A DNA stretch of 63,853 bases from Bacteroidetes bacterium ADurb.Bin013 (GTDB taxonomy: Bacteria > Bacteroidota > Bacteroidia > Bacteroidales > UBA932): assembly GCA_002071385.1 (NCBI GenBank), contig MWFB01000013.1:1-63853 (forward strand), given 5' to 3'. Numbering within the stretch: position 1 is the stretch's first letter; each line of letters opens with the position of its first letter. Below the pieces are notes generated by a model, which did not search any database, was not told the origin of the DNA, and was given only the letters and a program-made list of their open reading frames with translations. Below, in pieces: positions 24,620 to 34,463 of the stretch. The position numbers were made by a program, and so were the translations under genes.

Positions 24620-26094
24620 TAGCCCGGATTCTGTTGTGAACGAACGCCTTCGTTGGCATTCATCTCATCTATTGAAATGGGCAGAATGGTTTTGTAGAAT
24701 GTCCGGTCAATGGTTTTTTCACGGTGCGTGATCACTACCATGGGGTAAATAAAATCATCGTTAAAGGTGATGGTCTTGTTCAGACGCATCATGTCAAAAA
24801 AGCGATGACCTTCTGCGAACAGTTCCTTGCTCCTTTCGTCCAGTATCATGTCAGAAGTAATGTTCGTGGCGGTTGCCGGAGCCAGGTTGGGAGAGCGTTT
24901 ACGAATGGCGTTCAGATAATTGACCGCTTTATCCTTACTGTTCGAATTCAGGGCAGCTTCTGCAGCTATCAGGTAGATCTCGGACAAACGGATCACCTTG
25001 ATATTCACAGCCGTGGAAGAGCCTTTGCCATCACCGACAAAAGTAGTGCTTCCGCTGTATTTGTAGCAGGAACCAAAACGGTATACACCCGTATCTTTAT
25101 AAGATTCATCGTAGTCCATTATGCCCCAGCGTATATCATCCGGATCCTGGCTCATACGTTGAATCCAGTAATCGCTGGCCATGAACCAGCCCATGGCCGA
25201 GGTAGAACCGTGACCAAGGCGTCTGAGGTAAAAGCTAAGCGAGCCTTCTTCCAGGTCTGATTCACCTTGCAGCATGGCCAGTTCAAATATCGATTCGGTA
25301 TTGTACTGGGCAGTCCATGAGCTGACCCAATTGGCATTGGTGTACAGGGTATATACCTTGGAATTGATGATCTCTTCTGCAGCGGCCAGGGCACCACCCC
25401 AGTTTTCCATGTACAGGTAAGCACGGGCCAGGATAGCCCTGTTGGCATAGTAGTTAATGTACCCGTTGGTCTTTGTTTTGTTCAACAGGGGGGCTCCGTC
25501 AGTAAGGTCTTTCACGATTTGTGTGTAGACTTGTTCCACGGTGGCCCTTGAGGGTTGCGATGAGGCATCCAGGGGTTCCAGTGCAAGGGGAACACCCAGG
25601 GCTGTTTTATCCATGTTGTAGGGTTTCCCATACAGGCGTACCAGGTCAAAATACATCAGGGCGCGAAGTGTAAGTGCCTGTCCTTTATATACCAGCAAGG
25701 CACTGGTGGAATTGCCTGCGTCCTCTATCTTCTGGATATTGACAAGCAGGTTGTTTACCTGGGCCAGACAATGGTAGATCTGACTCCAGTACCCGGAATA
25801 GGAATTGGAAGAGGGGGAGTGGTTGAAGGTATACAAAGCGTCCAGACCCCTGCCCTGGGAACGAAGCGCAAAATCACCACCCTTGGCATCGCCGTACATG
25901 ATAAAGTTACGTCCGTAGTAGCTGGAGGATGTCATCTTACTCATAATTCCGTTCATGATCACTTTGGCGTCGGCCGCTGTAGTAATGGACGTTTCGGCTG
26001 CGGCGGAATTACTGGGTTTTACATCCAGGAATCCTTCACAAGACATGGTCAGAACAACGCAAATAGCTGCTAGTAATATGTTTATCTTTTTCAT
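24616..26094 (-). CDS. SusD/RagB family glycan-binding lipoprotein
   Basis: A 492-residue SusD-like surface lipoprotein. Signal peptide and lipobox end at C19 (LTMSC), followed by EGFLDVKPSN. The TPR-like core and the C-terminal VIRLSEIYLIAAEAALNSN stretch are typical of RagB/SusD. It binds the nutrient glycan or peptide at the cell surface and forms the lid of the SusC transporter encoded just upstream (19-base gap). No adjoining hydrolase or regulator is present, so the substrate cannot be guessed. Confidence 0.94.
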   Translation of the reverse strand: MKKINILLAAICVVLTMSCEGFLDVKPSNSAAAETSITTAADAKVIMNGIMSKMTSSSYYGRNFIMYGDAKGGDFALRSQGRGLDALYTFNHSPSSNSYSGYWSQIYHCLAQVNNLLVNIQKIEDAGNSTSALLVYKGQALTLRALMYFDLVRLYGKPYNMDKTALGVPLALEPLDASSQPSRATVEQVYTQIVKDLTDGAPLLNKTKTNGYINYYANRAILARAYLYMENWGGALAAAEEIINSKVYTLYTNANWVSSWTAQYNTESIFELAMLQGESDLEEGSLSFYLRRLGHGSTSAMGWFMASDYWIQRMSQDPDDIRWGIMDYDESYKDTGVYRFGSCYKYSGSTTFVGDGKGSSTAVNIKVIRLSEIYLIAAEAALNSNSKDKAVNYLNAIRKRSPNLAPATATNITSDMILDERSKELFAEGHRFFDMMRLNKTITFNDDFIYPMVVITHREKTIDRTFYKTILPISIDEMNANEGVRSQQNPGY

Positions 26095-26113
26095 AGTGTT
26101 GTTCAGTTAATCG

Positions 26114-29100
26114 TTAAAAACTAAATTCAAGGCCGAAGGTGAAGGTCTTGCCCAAGGGAATTTCCCATCCCCTGGATCCATATTCGTTCACTTCGGGGTC
26201 GTATTCCTTATGAGCTGCGAGTGTCCACAGGTTCGAACCGTTGAAGTATATCCTGGCATTCTGGATACTGATCTTGCTGGTCCAGGTGCGCGGGAGGGTG
26301 TAGGAAACCGTTACATTCTTCAATCTAAGGTAGTCGGCCGGGTTCATATGGCGGCTGCTCTTCTGGTTCACATCTTCCATGTCAATGGCAACACGCTGCG
26401 GGTATTTTGCGGTCTTGTTTTCCGGAGTCCAGCGGTTGTCATAGCAATACTGTGACATGATACGTTCCCAGTAATAACCATCGTCATTAACGTCACGACC
26501 AACGGCATTGTAGGTGTATCCTCCGATCTTGTATACAAAATTCAAGGCAATGCTGAGTCCTTTCCAGCTCAGATCGGTGGCAAATCCTCCAAAGAAATCA
26601 GGATGGGCGTCACCCAGGATCACTTCAGAGGCATTGGAATAGTTGTAGGTTGCCGGACGGCCGTCAACCGTAAGATCGGCCTCCGAATCGTTGTTCAGGA
26701 ACCAGACATTCTTCCCGGTCTCATCTTCAACTCCGGCCCATTCAAGGCCGTACAGGGCCAGGGTGGACTCGCCTTCACGGTAAACGAACTTGGCGCGGGC
26801 GTCATCCCCGGTGGGATCATACCAGTAAATGTCTTTGCCGCCATAAAGTTTGGTTACAGTAGAACGGATCCAGGACCCGGTCAGACCGGCACTCCAGCGC
26901 AAATCTGAAGTGCGGATAATATCGCCGCTCAATTCAATTTCCAGACCATGGTTGTTGATCTCACCAATATTCTTCAGGGTTGATCCGAACCCGGTAACAG
27001 TAGAAATGGGAACGCTTTGCAGCAGGTCTTTGGAGTCCCTGTTAAAATACTCAATAGTTCCGTTCAGACGGTTGTTAAACAACCCGAACTCCAGGGCAGC
27101 GTTCCAGGTGTAGCTGGTTTCCCAGGACAGGTTGGCATCGGCTATGTTGGCCACACCACCACCTGGATCTTCCATGTACTTGTTGCCATAGGAGGTCAGA
27201 GCACGCCATCCGTAGTTGCTTGAGGGAAGCGTTCCGTTCACTCCGTAGGAACCTCTCAGACGCAAATTGCTTATCATGGTTATGTCTTTCATGAAAGCCT
27301 CATTGTTGATCCTCCAGGAACCGGCAACTGACCAGAAGTTCCCCCAGCGGGTGTTGGAGCCCAGGCGAGAGGACCCGTCACGGCGGAATGACCCGGACAG
27401 GTAATAACGTCCGTCATAGCTGTATTCGGCGCGTGAGAGGAAGGATAACATGGTACTGCCCCAATAGTAGGCACTGGCATCCAGAACCCCGGCGGTGGCT
27501 ACCGTATGCAGGGCGCTGGTAGGCAGGTTGGTCCCGGAAGAACGCTGGTAATTAGTCTGGTTGTCTTCTGCTTCCCATCCCACAAGTACATTCACAATGT
27601 GCTTGTCTGCAAATTCCTTGTCGTAATTCAATGTGGTAGACGATACGATCTTCTGTACATTGGTGGACATTTCGTGTACCTGACCCTTCACGCTGGAAGC
27701 ATTGAAGTGGTTTGCGCTGTAATAGATGTGATCCTTGGTTTCTGTGTTGTCAAATGAAAGGACGGATTTCAATACCAGTTCCGGCATGAACTTCACGGTC
27801 AGTGTTTCATTGGCTGACAAACGCAGCACATTGGATTCGTTTTCCCATTCATTGTTGTAATATACCTGGTTGTAGGCATAACTTCCGTAACGGGCTGTCC
27901 AGGGGTCACCTGTCTTGTAGTCCGTGGGCCAGTAAAGGGGCCACAAAAGGTTGCGTGATTGCATGAAGTAGTTGCCTCCAGTGCTGCGGGTATCGTTGAA
28001 GCCGTGCTGCACGTTCTTGGAAATGTTCACGTTGGTGCTGAATTCAATAATCTTGCCCACCTTCTGGTTCACGTTCACGCGGCCGGCTATACGGCTGAAG
28101 TCGTTGACCGTACTGCGTCCCTGTTCCTTTGTATAGGAAAGGGATGAGTAATAGCTGGTTCTGTCGCTGGCGCCGCTCACAGACAGGTCGTATGTCTGGT
28201 AAATAGCCGTGCGGAACAGAACATCGTCCCAGTTATAGTATTTGCCTTCCCTGTTTTCCTTTCCGTCAGTCATCCCCAGTATTTTCAGGGAGTTCACGGT
28301 GTTATCATCGGCTGTGAAATAGTATCCGTGTTTGTTAAAACGCTTGTTCAACTGAGACAGGGCAGATTTACTGGAGGCCTCATCGGTTTTGCCGTCGTAT
28401 TTGCCGGCATTCCAGAAGTTTTCATAATACAGTTCAACCTGTTGCTCGGGGCTGGCAATGTCAAAGTTAACAGTGGCAAAGGAGGGAGTGATCCCTACAG
28501 ATGCCTTGAAATTGACCACTGGTCTTCCCAGGCGTCCGGTTTTGGTTGTCACCAGGATAACACCGTTGGCAGCGCGGGAGCCGTATAGCGCAGAAGCGGC
28601 GGCGTCTTTTAGAACGGTGATTGATTCAATGTCCTGGGGATTGAGTGTGCTCATCACGTTATTGGTGGAATAGATGTAGCCACTCATTTGCCCGGTGCTC
28701 CCCGAACTCACGGGAACCCCGTCAACAACGTAAAGCGGTTCATTGGAAGCGTTCATGGACCCGATACCGCGAACACGTATGCTCGAAACGGAACCAGCCT
28801 GACCGGAATTGGTCGTGATCTGCATACCGGCCACTTTCCCGTTCAGAGCATTTTCAAAGGAAAGTGTGGGGACGTCTTTTATGGCTTCGGATTTCACCAC
28901 AGAAGCGGCTCCGGTATAGGTCCCTTTTCTGGCAGTTCCGTAAGCCACCACCATGACCTCTTCCAATGCCAGGGCATCCGGATTCATGGTGACATTAATG
29001 ACGTTCCTCCCTTCTACAGGGACCTGGATAGTTGTAAAACCGACATAGGATAAGACAAGAATTGCATCCGAAGGACATCTTTCAAGAATAAAATTCCCGT

Positions 29101-29266
29101 CAATGTCGGTGTTTGTTCCCAGCCCTCTTTCTCCCTGGATCAAAATAGTTACAAAGGGAAGGGGAGAACCGTCTTCTGAAGATGTTACCTTACCGGTAAC
29201 CCTCGATTGCGCAAAAGCAGCGGTTGTAATCAACACTGCCAGCGCAAAAAATAAAGATTTCTTCAT
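26114..29266 (-). CDS. SusC/RagA family TonB-linked outer-membrane transporter
   Basis: A 1050-residue TonB-dependent transporter. Signal peptide (1-19, AFAQ), a carboxypeptidase-like domain (about 22-105, with SYVGFTTIQVPV), the plug with VVKSEAIKDVPTLSFENALNG, IRVRGIGSMNASNEPLYVVDG and SALYGSRAANGVILVTTKTG, then a 22-strand barrel ending in GKTFTFGLEFSF. All family landmarks are present and no frame breaks are seen. It imports oligomers with the SusD partner downstream. The pair is alone, without the enzymes of a full polysaccharide-utilisation locus. Confidence 0.96.
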   Translation of the reverse strand: MKKSLFFALAVLITTAAFAQSRVTGKVTSSEDGSPLPFVTILIQGERGLGTNTDIDGNFILERCPSDAILVLSYVGFTTIQVPVEGRNVINVTMNPDALALEEVMVVAYGTARKGTYTGAASVVKSEAIKDVPTLSFENALNGKVAGMQITTNSGQAGSVSSIRVRGIGSMNASNEPLYVVDGVPVSSGSTGQMSGYIYSTNNVMSTLNPQDIESITVLKDAAASALYGSRAANGVILVTTKTGRLGRPVVNFKASVGITPSFATVNFDIASPEQQVELYYENFWNAGKYDGKTDEASSKSALSQLNKRFNKHGYYFTADDNTVNSLKILGMTDGKENREGKYYNWDDVLFRTAIYQTYDLSVSGASDRTSYYSSLSYTKEQGRSTVNDFSRIAGRVNVNQKVGKIIEFSTNVNISKNVQHGFNDTRSTGGNYFMQSRNLLWPLYWPTDYKTGDPWTARYGSYAYNQVYYNNEWENESNVLRLSANETLTVKFMPELVLKSVLSFDNTETKDHIYYSANHFNASSVKGQVHEMSTNVQKIVSSTTLNYDKEFADKHIVNVLVGWEAEDNQTNYQRSSGTNLPTSALHTVATAGVLDASAYYWGSTMLSFLSRAEYSYDGRYYLSGSFRRDGSSRLGSNTRWGNFWSVAGSWRINNEAFMKDITMISNLRLRGSYGVNGTLPSSNYGWRALTSYGNKYMEDPGGGVANIADANLSWETSYTWNAALEFGLFNNRLNGTIEYFNRDSKDLLQSVPISTVTGFGSTLKNIGEINNHGLEIELSGDIIRTSDLRWSAGLTGSWIRSTVTKLYGGKDIYWYDPTGDDARAKFVYREGESTLALYGLEWAGVEDETGKNVWFLNNDSEADLTVDGRPATYNYSNASEVILGDAHPDFFGGFATDLSWKGLSIALNFVYKIGGYTYNAVGRDVNDDGYYWERIMSQYCYDNRWTPENKTAKYPQRVAIDMEDVNQKSSRHMNPADYLRLKNVTVSYTLPRTWTSKISIQNARIYFNGSNLWTLAAHKEYDPEVNEYGSRGWEIPLGKTFTFGLEFSF

Positions 29267-29322
29267 GAAAATTTGGTTAGGTTAGTAATAAAGGTTTATA
29301 AAAAGTAACAATGTAAAGTAAA

Positions 29323-29330
29323 CAAAGGTA
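29323..29330 (-). promoter_or_regulatory. Promoter -7 box of the susC-susD operon
   Basis: Reads TACCTTTG on the minus strand, about 56 bases before the ATG at 29266. The leader is longer than for most genes here, leaving room for leader control. Confidence 0.5.
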
Positions 29331-29388
29331 AGAAACAAAATTTTTCCGGCAATAGACTGATTCCTTTTTAATTTTTGGTAAAATAAGG

Positions 29389-29396
29389 TAATTTTG
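29389..29396 (+). promoter_or_regulatory. Promoter -7 box of the hut genes
   Basis: TAATTTTG fits TAnnTTTG and lies 25 bases before the ATG at 29422. It is the only clear promoter I see for the long rightward run from hutH onward until the xylR region. Confidence 0.45.
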
Positions 29397-29421
29397 TTGT
29401 GAAATATTAATAAAAGCACGC

Positions 29422-30915
29422 ATGAACCTTCATACTATCAGTCCTCATCCCGTTGATACCGGGATCCCTGAAAAAGTCATAGAAGGGAATATACGTCTGG
29501 AGTTATCTGAAGAATCACGCCGGTTAATCGATCAATGCCGCCAATACCTGGATAAAAAGGTGCGCAATTCAGACGGATTGATCTATGGTGTTAATACAGG
29601 ATTCGGGGGATTGCACAATGTCGCCGTCGGGAACAAAGACCTGGAGCGGTTACAGAACAACCTGGTAATGTCCCATGCATGCGGAACAGGTCCTCAGGTG
29701 CCTGAAGTGATCGTGCGCCTCATGCTCTTTCTCAAGATCAGGTCTCTTTCATACGGGTATTCCGGGGTACAGCTCAAGACAGTAGAACGTCTGGTGGATT
29801 TTTTCAACATGGGTGTAATCCCTGTTGTTTATGAACAGGGATCTCTGGGGGCTTCGGGGGACCTGGCTCCCCTGGCCCACCTGGCGTTGCCCCTTATAGG
29901 GTTGGGAGAGGTGGACTTCAGGGGTAAGAGGATCTCCGGCAGCGAGCTGAACAGGCAGATGGGCTGGGAGCCAATAGCGCTGCAATCCAAGGAAGGTCTT
30001 GCCCTGCTTAACGGAACCCAGTTCATGTGTGCCTTCGGATTGTGGTGTCTTGTGCAGGCACAAAGACTTGCAGACCAGGCAGACATGATCTGTGCCCTGT
30101 CTCTGGACGCATACGATGGAAGGCCAGAGCCTTTCACTAAAGAAGTGCATCAGATCAGGCCCCATGCCGGGCAGGCAGCATCGGCCGCACGGATTGAGGA
30201 ATACCTTGAAGGAAGCGAACTGGCACGACGGCACAAGGAGCACGTCCAGGATCCGTATTCGTTCCGCTGCGCCCCTCAAGTGCACGGAGCCACCCGGGAC
30301 TGTATTGAATATGTTTCCAGGGTCATGACCACAGAGATGAACTCGGCCACAGACAATCCCACCATATTTCCTTCGCTGGACAAGGTTGTCTCGGCCGGAA
30401 ACTTTCACGGACAACCCCTGGCTCTGGCTCTGGATTTTCTGGCTATTGCCGTGGCGGAACTGGGAAGCATATCTGAACGAAGGACCAACCAACTGGTTCT
30501 GGGGAAAAGGGGATTACCCCCATTCCTGGTGGCAAGGCCGGGACTCAACAGCGGATTCATGATCCCGCAGTATACCGCAGCCTCCATTGTTAGCCGGAAC
30601 AAACAGTTGTGTACACCCTGTTGTGTGGATTCCATCGATTCTTCACAGGCCCAGGAAGACCATGTGAGCATGGGAGCCAATTCGGCACTCAAGTGTTTCT
30701 CTGTGGTAAACAATGTACGACAGGTGCTGGCGATAGAATTATTCAATGCCGCGCAGGCCCTTGAGTTCAGAAGACCCTCACGAACCTCTGCCCGGCTGGA
30801 ACAACTGGTGGCCGAATTCCGCAAACACGTTCCTTTTATTGAAGACGATACCACCATGTATCCGCACCTGCATAAGGCAGATAATTTTTTAAAAGATGGA
30901 TGGCATTTTAATTGA
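29422..30915 (+). CDS. hutH: Histidine ammonia-lyase HutH
   Basis: A 497-residue lyase converting L-histidine to urocanate and ammonia. GSLGASGDLAPLAHLAL holds the Ala-Ser-Gly triad (144-146) that forms the MIO cofactor; YGVNTGFGGL and the C-terminal QEDHVSMGANSALK are family signatures. A tyrosine or phenylalanine lyase role is unlikely, because hutI starts inside its 3' end and ftcD follows. First gene of the histidine degradation run. Confidence 0.95.
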   Translation: MNLHTISPHPVDTGIPEKVIEGNIRLELSEESRRLIDQCRQYLDKKVRNSDGLIYGVNTGFGGLHNVAVGNKDLERLQNNLVMSHACGTGPQVPEVIVRLMLFLKIRSLSYGYSGVQLKTVERLVDFFNMGVIPVVYEQGSLGASGDLAPLAHLALPLIGLGEVDFRGKRISGSELNRQMGWEPIALQSKEGLALLNGTQFMCAFGLWCLVQAQRLADQADMICALSLDAYDGRPEPFTKEVHQIRPHAGQAASAARIEEYLEGSELARRHKEHVQDPYSFRCAPQVHGATRDCIEYVSRVMTTEMNSATDNPTIFPSLDKVVSAGNFHGQPLALALDFLAIAVAELGSISERRTNQLVLGKRGLPPFLVARPGLNSGFMIPQYTAASIVSRNKQLCTPCCVDSIDSSQAQEDHVSMGANSALKCFSVVNNVRQVLAIELFNAAQALEFRRPSRTSARLEQLVAEFRKHVPFIEDDTTMYPHLHKADNFLKDGWHFN

Positions 30916-32161
30916 AAATATCCGGCAGCTGGTCCAGGTCAGAGAAACCCCGGGTGACAATCCCTCATGGTGCGGGGGTCATATGATGAACCGGCTGCCG
31001 TGTATTGAAAATGCCTGGCTGTTCATAAGGGACGGGGTGATTGACGGATTCGGCCCCATGGAAAGGAATCCCTATCGTGAAGACATACCTCTCGGAACCA
31101 CGATCATTGATGCAACCGGAAAATGTGTTTTTCCTTCCTTTTGTGATTGCCATACGCATATTGTATATGCCGGGAGCCGGGAGCAGGAATTCACGGATAA
31201 GATACGCGGATTGTCTTATAAGGAAATTGCAGCACGCGGAGGCGGCATTCTCAATTCCGCCCGCCTGTTGCGTGAAACATCAGAAGAAGAGCTTTACCAG
31301 CAAAGCCTCGCAAGGGCAAAGGAGTTGATTTGTTTTGGCACCGGCGCCGTTGAAATTAAAAGCGGCTATGGCCTTACCGTAGAGGACGAATTGAAAATGC
31401 TGCGTGTCATCAGAAGGATAGCGCAGGAGACGCCCCTGACGGTCAGGGCAACCTTTCTGGGTGCGCATGCGGTTCCGGAAAAGTACAAGGGGAACCAGTC
31501 CGGATATGTAGACCTGGTCATAGAAGAAATGATCCCCAGGGTAGCTGAAGAAAAACTGGCCCGGTATGTGGATGTGTTTTGTGAAACAGGCTTCTTTACA
31601 GTAAAGGAAACGGGAAGGATCTTCACGGCAGCCCTCAGGCACGGATTGCGGCCCAGGATCCACGCCAACCAGATGGATTTTTCCGGCGGGGTGCAGGTAG
31701 CCGTGGATTACGGGGCCATATCGGCAGATCACCTGGAACACACAGGACCGCAGGAATGGGACACTTTAGCCGGGTCTGATACCATGCCTGTACTCCTTCC
31801 AGGGGCCACCTTTTTCCTGGAAATGGAATACGCCCGTGCCAGGGAAATGATAGACCGCGGGCTTCCCGTTGCCCTGGCGACCAACTATAATCCAGGGTCC
31901 TGTCCGGCCGGAAACATGCAGTTTATGATGACACTGGCCTGCCTGAAAATGAAAATGACCTCCGAAGAAGCTATCAATGCGGCCACCCTGAACGGGGCAC
32001 ATGCCATGGATCTGTCGTATTCGCTCGGATCCATAACGGTGGGCAAAAAGGCCAATATATTTATCACAGCCCCCATGCCCTCGTATGAATATTTTATCTA
32101 TGCCTTTACCAGTCCTTTGGTGGAGACAATCATTCTAAACGGAAAAATTACAAAGACATGA
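30896..32161 (+). CDS. hutI: Imidazolonepropionase HutI
   Basis: A 421-residue amidohydrolase cleaving 4-imidazolone-5-propionate to N-formimino-L-glutamate. Metal and substrate motifs are CDCHTHIVYAGSREQEF, AVEIKSGYGL, FLGAHAVPEKYKG, RIHANQMDF, SADHLEHT and LATNYNPGSCPAGNMQF. It overlaps hutH by 20 bases and the MBL gene by four (ATGA), so the three genes are translationally coupled. Confidence 0.95.
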   Translation: MDGILIENIRQLVQVRETPGDNPSWCGGHMMNRLPCIENAWLFIRDGVIDGFGPMERNPYREDIPLGTTIIDATGKCVFPSFCDCHTHIVYAGSREQEFTDKIRGLSYKEIAARGGGILNSARLLRETSEEELYQQSLARAKELICFGTGAVEIKSGYGLTVEDELKMLRVIRRIAQETPLTVRATFLGAHAVPEKYKGNQSGYVDLVIEEMIPRVAEEKLARYVDVFCETGFFTVKETGRIFTAALRHGLRPRIHANQMDFSGGVQVAVDYGAISADHLEHTGPQEWDTLAGSDTMPVLLPGATFFLEMEYARAREMIDRGLPVALATNYNPGSCPAGNMQFMMTLACLKMKMTSEEAINAATLNGAHAMDLSYSLGSITVGKKANIFITAPMPSYEYFIYAFTSPLVETIILNGKITKT

Positions 32162-32817
32162 TTTTTACATTAGCACAACAATTTTCAACTTTATTGGGTT
32201 TGCTTACCATTGTCCCCACGGGCCACGGAGCCGTATGCTTAAAACTGGAAGACAAGATCATTTATATCGATCCGTATTCCCAGACCACCGATTACACCGG
32301 TTATCCCAAGGCAGATATCATTTTCTTTACCCATGACCATTATGACCATTACGACACTACGGCCCTGAAGCACCTGGTAACCGCAGAAACCGTGTTCGTG
32401 GGCCCGCCCTGCATGGAAAAACACCTGACATTGGAAAAAACCATGAAAAACGGGGATTCCTACCGGTGGGAAAACATTGAAATTCTGGCTGTTCCGGCCT
32501 ATAATATCTTGAATAAAAGGCCCGATGGCCAGCCATTCCACCCCAAAGGATACGGGAACGGTTATGTGTTTACTTTCGGGGATATTAAAGTATATATTTC
32601 CGGAGACACAGAATTAATCCCGGAAATGGATAACCTGGGACCCATAGATGTAGCCCTGTTAGCTAAAAATTTACCCTATACCATGAGTGACGATCAGTTC
32701 ATTCAGGCTGTCAAAAAGATTGGAGCCCCCATGGTGTATCCGGTACATTATTTTGAACTGAATAAGGCGGCGTTAGAAAAAGCCATTGGAGAAAAAGTGA
32801 AACTCATTTACGAATAA
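32158..32817 (+). CDS. UlaG-like MBL-fold metal-dependent hydrolase
   Basis: A 219-residue metallo-beta-lactamase fold protein. FFTHDHYDHYD is the metal motif, with ISGDTELIPEMD and MVYPVHYFELN as later ligands. This is the UlaG/YtkL-like branch acting on small molecules. An N-terminal hydrophobic stretch (FTLAQQFSTLLGLLTIV) may be an uncleaved signal or anchor. It sits inside the hut operon, overlapping hutI by four bases and ending four bases before ftcD. This suggests a role in histidine breakdown or repair of an intermediate, but none is known to me. Confidence 0.8.
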   Translation: MIFTLAQQFSTLLGLLTIVPTGHGAVCLKLEDKIIYIDPYSQTTDYTGYPKADIIFFTHDHYDHYDTTALKHLVTAETVFVGPPCMEKHLTLEKTMKNGDSYRWENIEILAVPAYNILNKRPDGQPFHPKGYGNGYVFTFGDIKVYISGDTELIPEMDNLGPIDVALLAKNLPYTMSDDQFIQAVKKIGAPMVYPVHYFELNKAALEKAIGEKVKLIYE

Positions 32818-32821
32818 CACT

Positions 32822-34459
32822 ATGAAACGAATCATTGAATGTGTCCCCAATTTTTCTGAAGGGAGGGATAAGCAGGTCATTTCCAGGATTGCCGATGTTA
32901 TTTCCAGGGTAGAAGGTGTTACCCTGTTTAATGTTGATCCGGGCGAGGCAACAAACCGCACGGTCATGACATTTGCCGGCACACCGGAAGCCGTTGTGGA
33001 AGCTGCATTTCAAGCCATTAAAACAGCCTCTGAAAACATTGACATGCGAAAGCACCACGGCGAGCATCCCCGCATAGGGGCAACAGACGTGTGTCCGCTC
33101 ATCCCTGTCTCGGGCATTGCCATGGAACAGGTTGTAGTCTATGCCAGGGACCTGGCACGCAGGGTGGGGGAAGAACTGGAAATTCCCGTTTATTGTTACG
33201 AATCAGCCGCGTTCTCTGAAAAAAGGAAAAACCTGGCAGTATGCAGGGCAGGAGAATATGAAGGATTGGAGGCAAAAATGAAAGATCCGCTGTGGAAACC
33301 CGATTTCGGGCCCGCCCGGTACACAGAAAGAACGGCCTCCACTGGTCTATCGGTGATAGGGGCCAGGGATTTTCTGATAGCCGTGAATTTCAACCTGAAC
33401 ACTACGTCTGTCCGCAGGGCCAATGCCATTGCCTTTGATGTAAGGGAAAAAGGCAGGAAAGTAATGGTCAATGGTCAGGAAACCTGGGAACCGGGGACAT
33501 TGAAAGACTGTAAGGCCATCGGATGGTATATCAAAGAGTACGGGATAGCCCAGGTGTCAATGAACATTACAAATATTTCAGTCACCCCGCTTCATGTGGC
33601 TTTTGACGAAGTCTGCGACAAGGCATACAAACGCGGCATCAGGGTTACAGGAACGGAATTGGTAGGTCTGGTGCCTAAAAGCACCCTGCTGGATGCCGGC
33701 AGACATTTTCTGCACAAACAGCAACGTTCATCAGGGCTGCCGGAAGAGGAAATCATCCGGATAGCCATTAAGTCCATGGGCCTGGACGAGTTGAAGCCTT
33801 TTGATCCGAAGACCAGGGTTCTTGAATATCTGCTGGAAGACACATCTTCTGAAAAAGGGTTGTGCGGCATGACATGCCGCGAATTTGCCCTGGAAACGGC
33901 CAGCGAGTCTCCCGCGCCCGGCGGAGGCTCCGTCTCGGCTTATATGGGAGCCCTGGGGGCCTCCCTGGGCACGATGGTGGCCAACCTGTCTTCGCACAAA
34001 CGCGGCTGGGACGACCAATGGGAGTATTTTTCGCAATGGGCCGAAAAGGGACAGGCACTGATCGCCGAGCTGCTCAACCTGGTGGAAGAAGACACGCTTT
34101 CCTACAATAAGGTGATGGAGGCATTCTCCTCACCTTGTAAGGATGATCTGGAAAAAGCCACCCTGTATGCAGCACAGGTTCCTTTGCAGACGATGAAAAC
34201 ATCCCTGCGTGTCTTTGACATCCTGGAGGCAATGATTGGGAAAGGGAACCCCAATTCGGTTACCGACGCCGGCGTGGGGGCATTTGCCGTTCTGGGGGCT
34301 GTCAAGGGAGGGTTTCTGAATGTGCTGATCAATGTTGGCGGTCTCAGGGATAAGGAAAAGGCCCGCATGTTGAAGGAAGAAGCACAGGCACTGCTGGACC
34401 TGGCAACAGAACGGGAACATGAATTATGGGAAAAAGTCTGTAACAAAGTAAAAAAATAG
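32822..34459 (+). CDS. ftcD: Bifunctional glutamate formiminotransferase / formimino-THF cyclodeaminase
   Basis: A 545-residue two-domain enzyme. Residues 1-300 are the formiminotransferase (IIECVPNFSEGRD, HHGEHPRIGATDVCPLIP), moving the formimino group from formiminoglutamate to tetrahydrofolate. Residues about 340-545 are the cyclodeaminase (SPAPGGGSVSAYMGALGASL), releasing ammonia and making methenyl-THF. The fused form matches the animal-type FTCD, also found in Bacteroidota. It completes histidine degradation to glutamate apart from urocanase, which is not in the window. Confidence 0.95.
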   Translation: MKRIIECVPNFSEGRDKQVISRIADVISRVEGVTLFNVDPGEATNRTVMTFAGTPEAVVEAAFQAIKTASENIDMRKHHGEHPRIGATDVCPLIPVSGIAMEQVVVYARDLARRVGEELEIPVYCYESAAFSEKRKNLAVCRAGEYEGLEAKMKDPLWKPDFGPARYTERTASTGLSVIGARDFLIAVNFNLNTTSVRRANAIAFDVREKGRKVMVNGQETWEPGTLKDCKAIGWYIKEYGIAQVSMNITNISVTPLHVAFDEVCDKAYKRGIRVTGTELVGLVPKSTLLDAGRHFLHKQQRSSGLPEEEIIRIAIKSMGLDELKPFDPKTRVLEYLLEDTSSEKGLCGMTCREFALETASESPAPGGGSVSAYMGALGASLGTMVANLSSHKRGWDDQWEYFSQWAEKGQALIAELLNLVEEDTLSYNKVMEAFSSPCKDDLEKATLYAAQVPLQTMKTSLRVFDILEAMIGKGNPNSVTDAGVGAFAVLGAVKGGFLNVLINVGGLRDKEKARMLKEEAQALLDLATEREHELWEKVCNKVKK

Positions 34460-34463
34460 CATA

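Noticed and set aside
24616-29266. A full polysaccharide-utilisation locus around susCD
   Set aside because: No glycosidase, ECF sigma or hybrid two-component regulator adjoins the pair; neighbours on both sides are unrelated housekeeping genes.
29422-30915. HutH as a tyrosine/phenylalanine lyase of an aryl-polyene pathway
   Set aside because: It overlaps hutI and is followed by ftcD, so histidine breakdown explains it; the hotdog genes are 20 kb away on a separate unit.
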